32,638 nucleotides of DNA from Rhizophagus sp. LPA8_4_AMF. Lineage: Eukaryota; Glomeromycota; Glomeromycetes; Glomerales; Glomeraceae. The DNA is taken from contig JADRCO010000486.1 of the NCBI GenBank assembly GCA_021464525.1, positions 1 through 32,638 of the forward strand. The letters run 5' to 3'. Positions 32,375 through 32,638 of the stretch are shown in pieces. Position 1 is the stretch's first letter; each line of letters opens with the position of its first letter. The notes beneath the pieces are model-generated. The model saw only the letters and a list, made by a program, of their open reading frames with translations, did no database searches and was not told the DNA's origin. Both the position numbers and the translations under genes were made by a program.

Positions 32375-32638
32375 TTTTCACCAATTTTTGCAAGGAGCAA
32401 AATTTCCTTTTTTGGAATTTGTGTAACTTCATATAATTTTGACCGGAATTACGGAGGTTGGCCGGAATTAACGGTGTGACGAATAAAGTGACAAATAAGA
32501 TTTTTTCACCGAAAAAATTCCGTCCCCAAAATACTTAGTGATTTACTGAAAGCTTAGGGTGTGATGACATGTGATATTTTAAACATTACACAGAATACCA
32601 AAAAAGGAAATTTTGCTCCCTGCAAAAATTGGTGAAAA
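32375..32638. mobile_element. Inverted-repeat element, right arm cut by the window edge
   Basis: The 41-nt arm 32375-32415 (starting TTTTCACCAATTTTTGCA) is repeated in reverse complement at 32598-32638 with a single mismatch. The 182-bp interior has no coding potential. It carries two near-copies of CCGGAATTACGG (about 32442 and 32462). This looks like a foldback/MITE-type element or the stem of a hairpin. The right arm ends exactly at the last base, so the true extent and any target duplication cannot be seen. Confidence 0.7.

Noticed and set aside
1..32638. CRISPR arrays, rRNA or tRNA genes, bacterial operons
   Set aside because: No regularly spaced repeats, no tRNA-like cloverleaf with A and B boxes that I could recognise, and gene structure is clearly eukaryotic.

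Overview
The window is nuclear DNA from an intron-dense, AT-rich eukaryote. It is most likely an early-diverging fungus of the Mucoromycota/Glomeromycotina type (for example an arbuscular mycorrhizal fungus). The organism call is an inference. It rests on short AT-rich GT-AG introns of mostly 40-150 nt, a fungal-type Dug2 protein joining WD40 repeats to an M20 peptidase, a BTB-domain protein, and a ZRSR2/Urp minor-spliceosome factor together with a U12-type AT-AC intron, features mostly lost in Dikarya. Each multi-exon model below was spliced by hand, and every protein-coding model sums to a multiple of three with an open frame.

Layout from left to right: (1) 123-1064 (+), glycine-rich RRM RNA-binding protein; (2) 1699-2441 (-), Abitram/FAM206 homolog of 177 aa; (3) 2592-5139 (+), ZRSR2 (U2AF35-related) homolog of 566 aa, divergent from Abitram across 150 bp; (4) 5899-7586 (-), RAD17 checkpoint clamp loader of 537 aa; (5) 8102-12572 (-), DUG2 of 849 aa in 24 exons; (6) 12573-14650, a gene-poor 2 kb stretch whose right part carries four exact CACGAAAA boxes upstream of (7) 14651-15136 (+), a 109-aa secreted Thr/Cys-rich protein; (8) 15688-16403 (-), BTB protein, divergent across 193 bp from (9) 16597-17685 (+), PIG-L; (10) 17793-18073 (+), a possible 61-aa membrane microprotein; (11) 18453-27444 (-), SCC2/NIPBL cohesin loader of 2111 aa in 34 exons.

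From 27.8 kb rightwards the content changes to decay and mobile DNA. It holds a frameshifted multi-TM membrane-protein pseudogene (27863-28770), a 444-bp hAT-type MITE with an 8-bp target duplication (29408-29851), an unidentified broken coding remnant (30944-31560), and a large inverted repeat running off the right edge (32375-32638).

The most striking point is that the SCC2 gene contains a textbook AT-AC U12-type intron: 5' ATATCCTT, branch TTCCTTAAC, 3' AC. The same window encodes ZRSR2, the protein family that recognises 3' splice sites of U12 introns. Two further introns use GC-AG ends. Functionally the genes are mainly housekeeping: RNA processing, checkpoint and cohesion, glutathione degradation, and GPI-anchor synthesis. 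No CRISPR array, rRNA or tRNA was recognised.
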